Below are positions 50,617-59,017 of a stretch of 64,000 nucleotides of DNA, one piece after another. Source of the DNA: CATQHS01 sp965203375 (GTDB taxonomy: Bacteria; Actinomycetota; Acidimicrobiia; Acidimicrobiales; Aldehydirespiratoraceae); the NCBI GenBank assembly GCA_965203375.1, contig OZ241886.1, positions 620,001-684,000 on the forward strand. Direction: 5' to 3'. Position 1 is the stretch's first letter. The number at the start of each line of letters is the position of its first letter. A program made the translations under genes and the position numbers. The notes under the pieces were generated by a model. The model did no database searches. It had not been told where the DNA came from and saw nothing but the letters and a program-made list of their open reading frames with translations.

Positions 50617-51010
50617 TGAAGGCGGGCGGGTTAGGGGGCTGGGAGGCGCTGGAAGCAGCGGCGGCCGCCGCTGTGGACGCCCGGCGGGCCTGGTTGGAAG
50701 ACTGGGAGTCCGGCCAGGAGGGTGGTTGGGTCTTTAGACCCCAGACCGGCGGGCTGCACCGCCAACCCGAATGGCGAGAGCTGACCGGCGAGCACTGATC
50801 GCCCAGTCCGCCTTTATCCCCGCAGGCGTCGAACACCGGCAGGGTCGTGGTGTCGTGGTCGTCGTAGTGGAGGCGGACGCCGTCTCGCCGGCATCCCCGC
50901 CGCACCCCGCGGCCAGCGCCACGGCGAGCAGCGGACAGCAGGCGGAAGGTCACCCGGGGCGAGGAATAGGCGGTTGCGGGGGCCGGACAGGACTGTTACA
51001 GTCAGAGGAA
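50617..51010. other. Stretch without a supported gene
   Basis: The minus strand has a lipoprotein-signal-like text (LALAAGCGGD-like) followed by a Thr run in one frame, and the continuation lies in another frame. This could be a decayed lipoprotein gene, but the evidence is thin. Confidence 0.35.
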
Positions 51011-51283
51011 ATGGCTGACAAGTCGTCCACTCCAGCGCCGTCCGGCCCGCCGGCGGACGGTTTGATGCATTTGACCAGACCATCATCCGGGCAGGCGCTC
51101 ACCCCACCGCCGCCTGCGAAGATAACGGGCGGTCATATAGACAAGGCCGCTTGGGAGTTGCAGGGCCTGGAGTTTGTGCGAAGGTGCAACGAGCAGATGG
51201 AGCGTCTGCGGCAAGACCCCAAGGCGTGGGATGACTACTGGGCCGAAGCAGCGTTGGTCCTGACCGCCGACGACATCGACTGA
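51011..51283 (+). CDS. Putative antitoxin of the MazF-type pair
   Basis: This 90-residue protein starts MADKSSTPAPSGPPADGLMH, has AGAGGAA next to the ATG, and ends with a helical, charged part (AAWELQGLEFVRRCNEQMERL, then DYWAEAALVLTADDID). It precedes the toxin by 15 bases, the usual order for an antitoxin. It has no AbrB or ribbon-helix-helix DNA-binding motif that I can see, so autoregulation is not evident. Confidence 0.55.
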   Translation: MADKSSTPAPSGPPADGLMHLTRPSSGQALTPPPPAKITGGHIDKAAWELQGLEFVRRCNEQMERLRQDPKAWDDYWAEAALVLTADDID

Positions 51284-51298
51284 TACCCGCCCCCATCT

Positions 51299-51634
51299 TT
51301 GCGCCCGCCGCCGTCCGCCGACGACATCTGGATCGTCAACTTCGGCGATCCCATCCCGGGCGAGACCGCCAAGTCCAGGCCAGCTTTCGTCGTCTCCGCC
51401 CGTCTCCGCAGCCATGTATTCATCGTCCCGCTCACGACAACCCGCCGGGAGTTGGATCACCATGTCGAAATCGAGCCCACCGCGCCAACCGGTTTACGCG
51501 AGCTGAGCTACGCCCAGTGCGAAAAGTTCAGATCAGTGCCTGTCTGGTGGTTAGACCACAAACTGGGGGAGGCGCCGCCCGACATCGGGTGGGTCATCCG
51601 AGACCATCTCGTCCACTTGACGGGGCTCACCTAA
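51299..51634 (+). CDS. MazF/PemK-family mRNA interferase toxin
   Basis: This 111-residue protein has ADDIWIVNFGDPIPGETAKSRPAFVVSA, the opening strand and loop of MazF/PemK toxins (G-d-i-W.v.f..p.G.E..K.RP.lVvs), and VFIVPLTTTRRELDHHVEI with the conserved P-L-T. LRELSYAQCEKFRSVPVWWL follows. The key Arg (SRPAF) and Thr (PLTT) are kept. It would cut mRNA and arrest growth. The start is a TTG at 51299. Confidence 0.8.
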   Translation: MRPPPSADDIWIVNFGDPIPGETAKSRPAFVVSARLRSHVFIVPLTTTRRELDHHVEIEPTAPTGLRELSYAQCEKFRSVPVWWLDHKLGEAPPDIGWVIRDHLVHLTGLT

Positions 51635-51656
51635 GAGCCCGCGCAAATAGACGGGG

Positions 51657-52100
51657 TCATTGGTTGTGGCGGTCGGCCCATTTGATGAGTTTGATGGCGA
51701 TGATGACGGTGATGGTCAAGGCGAGTTGGCCGGTGTTGCAACGTAGTGCCCGAAGTTCGACAGCCACGAGTTGGTGCGCTCGACGATCCAGCGTTTGCCC
51801 AGCGGCGCCCGCTGAGGGGGGCCGGGCGGGCCATTTCGGGGCCCGCCGGGGAGGGCAGTCGACGTCGTCGATTCCCTTGTCGGCGCACAGTCGGCGCACA
51901 GTCGGCGCACGGCTGCGCTGAGGGTCAGTTCGCACGCTGCCCGTATCGGCGGGCGGCGCCCGTTGTCCGGGTCTGCTCGCCCGTTGCAGGCGAGCGGCGT
52001 CTCGCCGCCCGGTGAGATGACCGCCAGATGGGGGAGGTCGGCGGCGAGCACCCGGTCGAAGCCCCTCTCCGCGTCGGCGGCCAGGTTGTCGCAGGACCGC
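51657..52100 (-). pseudogene. IS5-family transposase C-terminal remnant
   Basis: GKRWIVERTNSWLSNFG is the signature around the catalytic Glu of IS5-type (IS427/IS1031 group) transposases, and LTITVIIAIKLIKWADR is the usual end. They lie in different frames, and further frame changes occur upstream (ERGFDRVLAADLPHLAVI). It is a decayed 3' part. No inverted repeats were found. Confidence 0.65.
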
Positions 52101-52455
52101 GGGCGGGCCGCTTCGGTGGAGAGGCCTCGTATCGGCGGTCAGTACGGCGGCGGTCTATCCTGTGGGCGGCGTCGATGTCGTCGACGATCAGGTCGGCGGT
52201 GCCTCGACCGGGGCAGGCGGCCTGTGGTTCATAATCGGGGTCTGCGTCCGGGCCCGTCCGCCCACATGGGAAAGGAACGACGGCGGTTGTGCGCCGTCTG
52301 CTGGCTGTGCCGTGCGATGCTGGTGCGGGCGGTGAGCCGGACAGCCGCCGAAGGCGGGGAGGCAGACCTGATGGCTGAGCCGATGTCTGTCTGCCTGGTG
52401 GGCGCGGCGCTGGGCCGCAACCGAGCTGCCGCGAGGCGGGGAAAGGGGCGGGCGC
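52101..52455. other. Stretch without a supported gene
   Basis: Possible decayed 5' part of the IS5 remnant at the left. No gene recognised. It may hold the promoter of the DUF4238-like gene. Confidence 0.4.
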
Positions 52456-53463
52456 GTGGCTGAAGACGGTGTCGGCGGCGAACCGCCACGGATGGAGATC
52501 GAGCTGTCGTTCCCTGGCATGGACCCGGGGGTGAACGCGGCCATGCGCGAGCGGATCGCTGACGGGCTGCGCCGGATGGAGAAGATCCACGACCGGATCG
52601 AAGAGTTCGTGGAGCAGGCGACCAGCGCCCAGCCCGACAAGCAGACCAAAAAACAGCATTTCATCTCGCAGTTCTGGCTGCGGCTGTTCCACCCGAATAG
52701 GGTGGCGGTGCTGGACATCGCCGCGGACCCATTCGCTGAGGGGTTCGGGCCGGTCATGTCAGTGAAGGACGCCGCCGCCCGACGGCGCCTGTTCACATTG
52801 AAGGGCGAGGACAGTTCGGCGCATGAGGCGATGATGGGCTACCTGGAATCCAGTGCGGCGCCGATCTTCGAGAAGATGGCCGCCGGGCAGCCCCCGTCAG
52901 ACGACTTCGAGCGGTTCGTCGTGTCTGCATATCTGGCTTTCGTCTTCCTGCACGCGCCGGCGACGATGCGCTTCTCAGACGAGCAAGCCGAAGAGGGAAT
53001 AGCGAAGCTGGCCCGCGAACTCGCAGACGAACACGGCATCGACTTAGGCGCCCTCTACGACCTCGACGCGCTCAAGCAACGTGACACCTTCTCGGCGCTG
53101 TTCGGGCGGAACTCGCTGATCAGCAAGGCGGTGCTCTTGTTCTTCTGCCGCAGTTGGCATCTCATACGGATGCCGGAAAGCTGGCCGCTGGCGCTGCCGA
53201 TGTTCCCGATCATCAACTGGGGCCAACCGCTGCAAACCGCCCGCGACATGTCGATTGTCATTGACCCGAACCGGTTGCTGATCATGTCATGGCCCACGCT
53301 GCCGGACCAGACAGAGGAACTAACCGACCAACAGTGCATCGCCATCTGCAATGCCCTGATACTCCACGCAGAGGCCACAGACGGAAAGCTGATCACCCGC
53401 CCCGAGCACCGCGACCACTGGGCGCGGGGCATCAAAGGCCACCAGGAAGCGGCGAAGAGCTGA
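52456..53463 (+). CDS. DUF4238-like protein
   Basis: This 335-residue protein has an N-terminal helical part (RIADGLRRMEKIHDRIEEFVEQ) followed by KKQHFISQFWLRLFHPNRVAVLDI, the K-Q-H-y-v-p-q-f.l..F motif of DUF4238. Late conserved text is MSWPTLPDQTEELTDQQ. DUF4238 has no established biochemical function; the motif His and its frequent presence in accessory regions suggest a nuclease or defence role, which is inference. The start is a GTG at 52456. Its GC content is near that of the chromosome. It lies between the IS5 remnant and repeat R3. Confidence 0.75.
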   Translation: MAEDGVGGEPPRMEIELSFPGMDPGVNAAMRERIADGLRRMEKIHDRIEEFVEQATSAQPDKQTKKQHFISQFWLRLFHPNRVAVLDIAADPFAEGFGPVMSVKDAAARRRLFTLKGEDSSAHEAMMGYLESSAAPIFEKMAAGQPPSDDFERFVVSAYLAFVFLHAPATMRFSDEQAEEGIAKLARELADEHGIDLGALYDLDALKQRDTFSALFGRNSLISKAVLLFFCRSWHLIRMPESWPLALPMFPIINWGQPLQTARDMSIVIDPNRLLIMSWPTLPDQTEELTDQQCIAICNALILHAEATDGKLITRPEHRDHWARGIKGHQEAAKS

Positions 53464-53634
53464 CGCCGTGCAAGGCAAAGGCGTAGCCCATCCGTAGGCG
53501 GCTTATTCGTTTGCCGCACGGCCCCCTCGTCAGAACCAGCCAGCCAGCCGATCTCTCGGCTAACCGCTCCTCGGATGGGGTCTGAGCTTCCCCCCGCGGG
53601 TCAGAACCCTGAAGCGGGCAGCGTTCTCATTGGT
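53464..53634. other. Short gap without a gene
   Basis: Nothing recognised between the DUF4238-like gene and R3. Confidence 0.4.
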
Positions 53635-53790
53635 TGAGAATTTGGTCCCAAATCCCGCGTTTTTTGGTCCCGGGCCGGATCTGGCAGGTGGGTCTGACCT
53701 GCGGCGTAGCTAATTCGCGCCAGCCCCCGAGGGCAGGGCGTTGGGCCGCTGGGCGGGTTGGGCCCGGCCTGGGGAGGCGATGTTAGCGCC
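53635..53790 (+). repeat. Repeat R3, right boundary of the island
   Basis: GGTCCC-AAATCCCGCG-TTTTTT-GGTCCCGGGCC, then TCTGACCTGCGG and GCTAATTCGCGCCAGCCCCCGAGGGC, closely follow the left arm of R2. The right arm is shortened but ends in GCGATGTTAGCGCC, equivalent to GTGATGTTAGCGCT of R2. Confidence 0.7.
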
Positions 53791-53803
53791 GAACTGGAGC
53801 CCT

Positions 53804-54265
53804 CTACAGCCTGAGTTCGGTTCGGACGGTATCCCAGGAGCGGCGCGGATCGGACGGGTTGAAATGCAAGACGGCGGTGCCGGCGCTTCTTGCCCCTCGG
53901 ATGTTGTCGGGTGAGTCGTCTACTACGAGGGTGCGGTTGGCTGGGACTTGCTGGGTGAGCATTACTCGCTCGAAGGCTCGTCGGTCTGGTTTGGTTATGG
54001 CCGAGCCCGCCAGAGAGACCGTTTCGTCGATGGCGGCAAGAAGCGGTGTGGCCTTGATGGTCTCCTCGGGGAGGTCGTTGCTGAGGACCACGACGGCGAT
54101 CCCGGCCGCCCGGGCCGATCGGATGACGGACTCCGCTTGAGGATGCACCGGCACGGCCGCGCTAGTGGGGTCGGCGGTGCGGGCCAGGTCACCGAGCGGG
54201 GCCGTGCAGACCCCCACGAAGTCCACGATGAGCAGCCCATACCGGAGTTCCCCGTCCCGAGACAC
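53804..54265 (-). CDS. HAD-superfamily hydrolase-like protein
   Basis: This 153-residue protein has LLIVDFVGVCTAPL, VVVLSND, AITKPDRRAFERVM and TLVVDDSPDNIRGA, the four HAD motifs in order. In motif I, the D-x-D of phosphatases reads D-F-V, so the second Asp (general acid) is absent. It may be a weak phosphatase, or use another mechanism. The start is GTG at 54265, 14 bases behind the OmpA-like gene, probably in one operon. Confidence 0.75.
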   Translation of the reverse strand: MSRDGELRYGLLIVDFVGVCTAPLGDLARTADPTSAAVPVHPQAESVIRSARAAGIAVVVLSNDLPEETIKATPLLAAIDETVSLAGSAITKPDRRAFERVMLTQQVPANRTLVVDDSPDNIRGARSAGTAVLHFNPSDPRRSWDTVRTELRL

Positions 54266-54279
54266 TGAATCGGTGATGG

Positions 54280-55131
54280 CTAGCCCGGTGCGGACGGCTT
54301 GATTATGGCTTCGATGCGGCGGTTGGCGGCTTTGCCCTCCATAGTGATGTTGTCCGCCACCGGCAGCGATCCGCCGAAGCCCTGGGCGGTCAGGCGCTCG
54401 GGGTCGATCCCGGCCCCGAGCAGGTAGTCCACCACCGCCTGGGCCCGCTGCTGGCTCAGCCGCAGGTTCTCCTCGGGGTCGCCGTCGGTGTCGGTGTGGC
54501 CGGCGATGAGCACCTGCGCCGCGCCCTCCGCTAGCACGCCGGCCAGGGCGTCCAGGGTGGCCAGCGACTCGGGGTTGATGTCGGGGCTGGCGCTGGCGAA
54601 CGTGATCGGATTGCGGGCCAGCACCGAGCTGATGGCGTTCTGGAGGACCAGATCGTCGTCGGTGACGCTGGCGAGCTGGCTGGCCGGGTCATCCTCCGGC
54701 TCGTCGTCGCCCTCGTCGATCAGCAGGCGGTTGTCGATGCGGAAGTCGGCGCCCACCACCGAGCGGGCCACCGACTCGGCCGCCACCCGCTCGACGGGCG
54801 TGGCCACCGTCCCGATCAGGGTGACGGTCCCGTTCGCCACCCTCACGATGATCCCGAAGCCGGCCCGGGCCTCGGCCGCCCGCACCGCCACCAGGGCCTC
54901 GGTCTCATCGGCGGGCGCCGGTGCCGTCTCGGAGGGGGGCACCTCCTCTCCGCCCACGATCGTCCCCACCGCCACCAGCAGGGCCACCACGGCCGCCCCG
55001 ATGAGTATCCGCCGGCTGAAGACGAGACCGAGCAGGCCCCGCCGGCGGTCGCGGCGCTGGTCCCGCCGGAACTGCCGATCCCATTGCACCGGCCGGTAGA
55101 CGTTGCCGAGTTGGCGGAGTGGATCGTTCAC
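54280..55131 (-). CDS. OmpA/MotB-domain protein with BON-like domain and membrane anchor
   Basis: This 283-residue protein starts VNDPLRQLGNVYRPVQWDRQ at a GTG (55131) behind GGAGGAGCG. It has one membrane helix (ILIGAAVVALLVAVGTIVGG), a BON-like domain (IIVRVANGTVTLIGTVATPVERVAAES) and a C-terminal OmpA-like domain (LIAGHTDTDGDPEENLRLSQQRAQAV, with the Asp and Arg that bind meso-diaminopimelate, and GFGGSLPVADN). Similar Acidimicrobiia-type and mycobacterial ArfA-like proteins tether the envelope to peptidoglycan. The gene is divergent from the aldolase at 55267. Confidence 0.85.
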   Translation of the reverse strand: MNDPLRQLGNVYRPVQWDRQFRRDQRRDRRRGLLGLVFSRRILIGAAVVALLVAVGTIVGGEEVPPSETAPAPADETEALVAVRAAEARAGFGIIVRVANGTVTLIGTVATPVERVAAESVARSVVGADFRIDNRLLIDEGDDEPEDDPASQLASVTDDDLVLQNAISSVLARNPITFASASPDINPESLATLDALAGVLAEGAAQVLIAGHTDTDGDPEENLRLSQQRAQAVVDYLLGAGIDPERLTAQGFGGSLPVADNITMEGKAANRRIEAIIKPSAPG

Positions 55132-55266
55132 CGCTCCTCCGAGGCGACCATCCCCATGCTTGCCGCGACCGTAGCCGTTACCCGCCCGCTCCCTCCCGAG
55201 CCGACGGGCGCAATAGACGCGGCAAGGCGCCCGACCGTTGAGAGCGGTGTGTGGAAAGATAAAGGC

Positions 55267-56016
55267 GTGGCGGCGTTCGACACGGCGGGGGAGGAGAGGC
55301 GGCATCGCAAGCAGCGGCTGGCCGCCGCCTACCGCATCTTCGGCCGGCTCGGGTTCGAGGACGGCGCGGTGGGCGCGGCCGGCCACGTCACCGCCCGCGA
55401 TCCGGAGCACCCCGAGACGTTCTGGGTCAGCCCTTGGGGGCTCAGCTTCGGGCAAGTGACGGCATCCAGCCTTATCCGGGTGAACGAGCGCGGCGATGTC
55501 GTCGAGGGAGGAGGGGCGCTGTTGAACGGCGCCGCCTTCGCCATCCACTCGCAGGTTCACGCGGCCCGCCCCGATGTTGTCGCCGCCGCCCATGTCCATT
55601 CGATCCACGGCAAGGCCTTCTCGGCGCTGGGCCGCAAGCTGCGCCCTCTGACCCAGGACGCCTGCGCCTTCCACGACGACCACGCCGTCTTCGACGGCTA
55701 CTCCGGGGTGGTGTCGGACCTCGACGAGGGCAAGCGCATCGCCGCCTGTTTGAGCGGACACAAAGCGGTCATCCTCCAGAACCACGGCCTGCTGACGGTG
55801 GGCGCGTCAGTGGACTCGGCCGCTGCCGCCCTCATAGCCATGGACCGGGCCTGTCAGGTCGAACTGCTGGCCGCCGCGGCCGGCGACCCTATCGACATTC
55901 CCGACGAGGTGGCCCGCCACACCCATTCGGTGGTGGGGAGCGACCGGGCCATGTGGTTCACGTTCCAGCCGCTGTATGAGCAGACAGTCCGCGACCAGCC
56001 CGATCTGCTCGACTGA
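55267..56016 (+). CDS. Class II aldolase/adducin family protein
   Basis: This protein of about 249 residues has FEDGAVGAAGHVTARDPEHPETFWVSPWG, VVAAAHVHSIHGKAFSALG (H-x-H zinc ligands), LTQDACAFHDDHAVF and AVILQNHGLLTVGASVDSAAAAL with the late His. It follows the same fold as the protein at 786, but belongs to a different, longer subgroup. The frame is open upstream to 55084; GTG at 55267 with AAAGGC is where homology starts. Substrate unknown. Confidence 0.85.
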   Translation: MAAFDTAGEERRHRKQRLAAAYRIFGRLGFEDGAVGAAGHVTARDPEHPETFWVSPWGLSFGQVTASSLIRVNERGDVVEGGGALLNGAAFAIHSQVHAARPDVVAAAHVHSIHGKAFSALGRKLRPLTQDACAFHDDHAVFDGYSGVVSDLDEGKRIAACLSGHKAVILQNHGLLTVGASVDSAAAALIAMDRACQVELLAAAAGDPIDIPDEVARHTHSVVGSDRAMWFTFQPLYEQTVRDQPDLLD

Positions 56017-56136
56017 GGGGTCATCTGGTCTAAAAGCCGCGCAGCCTAGCGTGAGCGAACGGGCTTTGGTCTGGAAAGTCATGAAGAGTGGCTCCTATTT
56101 GCGGGTGCTCTAAGCCTGTTAGTGAAAGGCTAATCC

Positions 56137-56376
56137 TTATGTATCTTCAGGGCTGGGTTTCTTTCGATGACGCCATGTTATCACCGAACCCGCCGCCACA
56201 GAAGATATGACGAAGGTCACTATGAGTATAATGTAGAACGGCTGGCGGCCTATACCAGGCCTATCCTGAATCCGGTACACTTCTTGGACGACGACAAAAA
56301 TCAAGAAGGATGTGACATATACTGATACCAGGAAGATAACGAAATAGTAGACCCTCTTCAGCCAGATACTGATCAT
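56137..56376 (-). CDS. Small low-GC membrane protein downstream of selD
   Basis: This 79-residue protein (MISIWLKRVYYFVIFLVSVY) has two hydrophobic helices (about residues 9-31 and 46-68) and a basic end (WRHRKKPSPEDT). GAGGTG lies upstream of the ATG at 56376, 11 bases after the selD stop. It is much AT-richer than selD, so it looks inserted. No family recognised. Confidence 0.55.
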   Translation of the reverse strand: MISIWLKRVYYFVIFLVSVYVTSFLIFVVVQEVYRIQDRPGIGRQPFYIILIVTFVISSVAAGSVITWRHRKKPSPEDT

Positions 56377-56387
56377 GGCTTGACACC

Positions 56388-57422
56388 TCAATTCGATAGG
56401 AGTCTGATGAGGCCGGTACCGGGGCGGGCCCGGCCAATGCTAGCAGCATCGTGGCTCGATGATCTCAGGGCGTCCACCGCCGCCTGAGCCTCGCCGGCGT
56501 CCACGCCGAACAGCAGCCCGCCCGAGGTCTGGGCGTCGGCCAGCAGCGTGATCGTCGTGTCGTCTGCCGCGGCGCCGTCGAGTCGCTCCGACACCCAGTC
56601 CCGGTTGCGGTCGGTGCCGCCCGGCACGAACCCGGCCTCGGCCAGGTCACGGGCCCCGTCGATGACCGGCACCGCGCCGACGTCGATCTCCAGGTCCACC
56701 CCCGACGCCCGGGCCAGGAGGGCGGCGTGGCCCAGCAGGCCGAACCCGGTCACGTCGGTGGCCCCGGCCGCCCCCGCCCCCAGGGCGACGAGGGCCGCCT
56801 CCCGGTTGGACTGGATCATGGTCTCCGTCGCCCGGTCCACCGTCGCCTCGGGGGCCGAGCCCTGCTTGATGGCGGTGGCGATCACGCCGATGCCCAGCGG
56901 CTTGGACAGGATCAGCCGGTCGCCGGGGTGGACGCCGGCGCTGGTGAGCATCCGGCTCGGATCGACTTCTCCCACCACCGCCATCCCGTACTTGGGCTCG
57001 GGATCGTCGATGGTGTGGCCCCCGGCGACGACGAACCCGTCGGCCCGGGCCGCGTCGTCGCCCCCGGCCAGAACCTCGGCCAGCAGGTCGCGGGACAGCT
57101 CGGCGGTGTTCCAGGCCACCAGGTTCAGGGCTAGCAGCGGCTTGGCCCCCATGGCGTAGACGTCGGACACGGCGTTGGCGGCCGCGATCCGGCCCCAGGT
57201 CCGGGCGTCGTCCACCACCGGGGTGATGAAATCGGCGGTGACCACCAGGGCCCGGTCGTCGTCGAGCCGCCAGACGGCGGCGTCGTCGCCGTCGGCCGCC
57301 CCGATCAGCAGCTCGGGAGCTTCGGGAGGGGTCAGGCTGCGCAGCACGTGCGCCAGGTCGCCGGGGGCGAGCTTGCAGCCTCAACCGGCGCCGTGGCTGA
57401 ACTGGGTGAGTCGTCGCCCCAT
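56388..57422 (-). CDS. selD: Selenide, water dikinase, selenoprotein form (in-frame UGA = Sec14)
   Basis: SelD makes selenophosphate from selenide and ATP. The frame from ATG 57422 reads MGRRLTQFSHGAG-TGA-GCKLAPGDL, then joins without shift to HVLRSLTPPEAPELLIG and the conserved VVTADFITPVVDDARTWGRIAAANAVSDVYAMGAKP, VVAGGHTIDDPEPKYGMAVVG and LSKPLGIGVIATA. The TGA at 57383-57381 is exactly where SelD has its catalytic Cys or Sec (G-x-G-[C/U]-G-C-K). A hairpin UCGCC-CCC-GGCGA follows about 12 bases later and could be the bacterial SECIS. GGGTGGGAGC precedes the ATG. With Sec the protein has 344 residues. Confidence 0.9.
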
Positions 57423-57477
57423 GCTCCCACCCCCTTTTGCGCGCTCGGCCAGCCCGGCCAGGCTACCCGGCGCCCTT

Positions 57478-57534
57478 CAAGCGGGCCGGGTGAGGTCCCG
57501 GTCGGCACCCTCCAAGCGGGCCGGGTGAGGTCCC
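57478..57534. repeat. 22-bp direct repeat, period 35
   Basis: CAAGCGGGCCGGGTGAGGTC opens copies at 57478-57499 and 57513-57534, upstream of selD and of the nitronate monooxygenase-like gene. Confidence 0.8.
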
Positions 57535-57623
57535 TACTGATGCCCCTCGACCGGCAATCCGGCAGCCGCCATGCCCCGCCCGCCCCTCCGAATCGTCCTC
57601 GGGCGGGCCGGTAGGGTGCGGCC

Positions 57624-58721
57624 GTGGCCGTCGATCCCCGGCTGTGTACCCGGGCCACCGCCCTCTTCGGCGTCGATTACCCGGTGGTTCAGACCGGCAT
57701 GGGCTGGGTGGCCGGCCCCTCTCTGGTGGCGGGCACGGCCGAGGCCGGCGGCCTGGGCGTCCTGGCCGCGGCCACCATGTCCCTCGACGAGATGGACCGG
57801 GCCATCGAGGAGGTGCAGTCCCGCACGGCCAAGCCCTTCGGGGTGAACCTGCGCACCGACGCCGCCGATGCGGCCGAGCGGGTCGATCACCTGATCCGGG
57901 CCGGGGTCCGGGTGGCCAGCTTCGCCCAGGCCCCCCGCCCCGACATGGTGGAGAGGCTGCGAACCGGCGGAGTGGTGGTGATGCCCACCGTCGGGGCCCG
58001 CCGCCACGCCGAGAAGGTGGCCGCCTACGGCGTGGACGCGGTGCTGTGCCAGGGCCGCGAGGGCGGCGGCCACACCGGGGCGGTGCCCACGTCGCTGCTG
58101 CTGCCCCAGGTGCTCGACGCCGTGGACGTGCCGGTGATCGCGGCCGGGGGCTTCCACGATGGCCGGGGCCTGGCCGCGGCCCTGGCCTGGGGAGCCGACG
58201 GCATCGCCATGGGCACCCGCTTCCTGCTGACCGCCGACTCCAAGGTGCCCGACGCCATAAAGGGGGTCTACCTGTCCACCGGGGTGGGCGGCACCGTCGT
58301 CTCCCGCCGCGTCGACGGCGTGCCCCAGAGGCTGATCCGCACCGAGACGGTGGACCGGCTGGAGCGGGCCCGGCTGGCCCGCCTGCCCCGGGCTCTTCGC
58401 CAGGCTTGGCGGTTCCGGCGGCTCACCGGCTTGGGCGTCGGGGCCATGATCCGAGAGGGCTTGGCCCTGAGGCGCAGCCAGGACCTGACTTGGAGTCAGA
58501 TGGTCATGGCCGCCAACGCCCCCATGCTCACCCGGGCCGCCTTGGTGGACGGCGACTTGGAGGCCGGGGTGCTGCCCACCGGCCAGTGCGCGGGCGTGGT
58601 CGAAGACCTGCCCACCTGCGCGGAGTTGATCCAGCGGGTGGCGACTGAGGCCGTCGCCGCGCTGGACCGGGTGGCCTTGGGCTCCACCGGCGTGGCGCGC
58701 TCGTCGCGGCAGGGCGGCTGA
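57624..58721 (+). CDS. Nitronate monooxygenase / 2-nitropropane dioxygenase-like flavoprotein
   Basis: This 365-residue TIM-barrel FMN protein has YPVVQTGMGWVAGPSLVAGTAEAGGLGVLAA, VDAVLCQGREGGGHTG (the Q-G-x-E-[A/G]-G-G-H-x-G motif with the catalytic His), VPVIAAGGFHDGRGLAAALAWGADGIAMGTRFLLT and a C-terminal cap. Family members oxidise nitronates or reduce enoyl-ACP (FabK). The enzyme's true role is open. The GTG at 57624 starts it. The last 25 codons lie in a 73-bp tandem repeat. Confidence 0.87.
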   Translation: MAVDPRLCTRATALFGVDYPVVQTGMGWVAGPSLVAGTAEAGGLGVLAAATMSLDEMDRAIEEVQSRTAKPFGVNLRTDAADAAERVDHLIRAGVRVASFAQAPRPDMVERLRTGGVVVMPTVGARRHAEKVAAYGVDAVLCQGREGGGHTGAVPTSLLLPQVLDAVDVPVIAAGGFHDGRGLAAALAWGADGIAMGTRFLLTADSKVPDAIKGVYLSTGVGGTVVSRRVDGVPQRLIRTETVDRLERARLARLPRALRQAWRFRRLTGLGVGAMIREGLALRRSQDLTWSQMVMAANAPMLTRAALVDGDLEAGVLPTGQCAGVVEDLPTCAELIQRVATEAVAALDRVALGSTGVARSSRQGG

Positions 58722-58829
58722 GGCCGTTGCCGCGCTGGATCGGGTGGCCTTGCACCCTGCTGGCGCGGCGCGCTTGTCGCAGCGGGGCGGCTGAGGCCGT
58801 CGGCGCGCTGGATCGGGCGGCCCGCTAGC
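58645..58829 (+). repeat. 73-bp tandem repeat copying the 3' end of the flavoprotein gene
   Basis: CTGAGGCCGT begins units at 58645, 58718 and 58791; the third is cut short at about 39 bases. The first unit encodes the gene end, and the stop falls at the second unit's start (CTGAGG). The repeat abuts the cobalamin riboswitch. Confidence 0.88.
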
Positions 58830-58830
58830 C

Positions 58831-58932
58831 TGGCTGCCGGTCAGCTTGAGCGAAGTCCGGTTCGAATCCGGCACTGTCCCGCAACGGTGATGCCCTCTCG
58901 GGGGATGAGTCCGGTCGCCTCCGGTTGATCGT
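58831..58932 (+). promoter_or_regulatory. Cobalamin riboswitch
   Basis: The RNA contains AAGTCCGGTTCGAATCCGGC, then ACTGTCCCGCAACGGTGATG and GATGAGTCCGGTCGCCTCCGG, the conserved core of B12 riboswitches (the ligand pocket CCCGCAACGGTGA and paired CCGG elements). It precedes a B12-type importer and cobO, which it should repress when cobalamin is plentiful. Boundaries are approximate. Confidence 0.9.
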
Positions 58933-59017
58933 CCGTCGAACCGATTCCTCGAGGAAGGGACGGCTCGTGCGGTGGGTTCCCACCTGCTCGTGCCAGGCCC
59001 GAGCGGGAGGAGAACCC

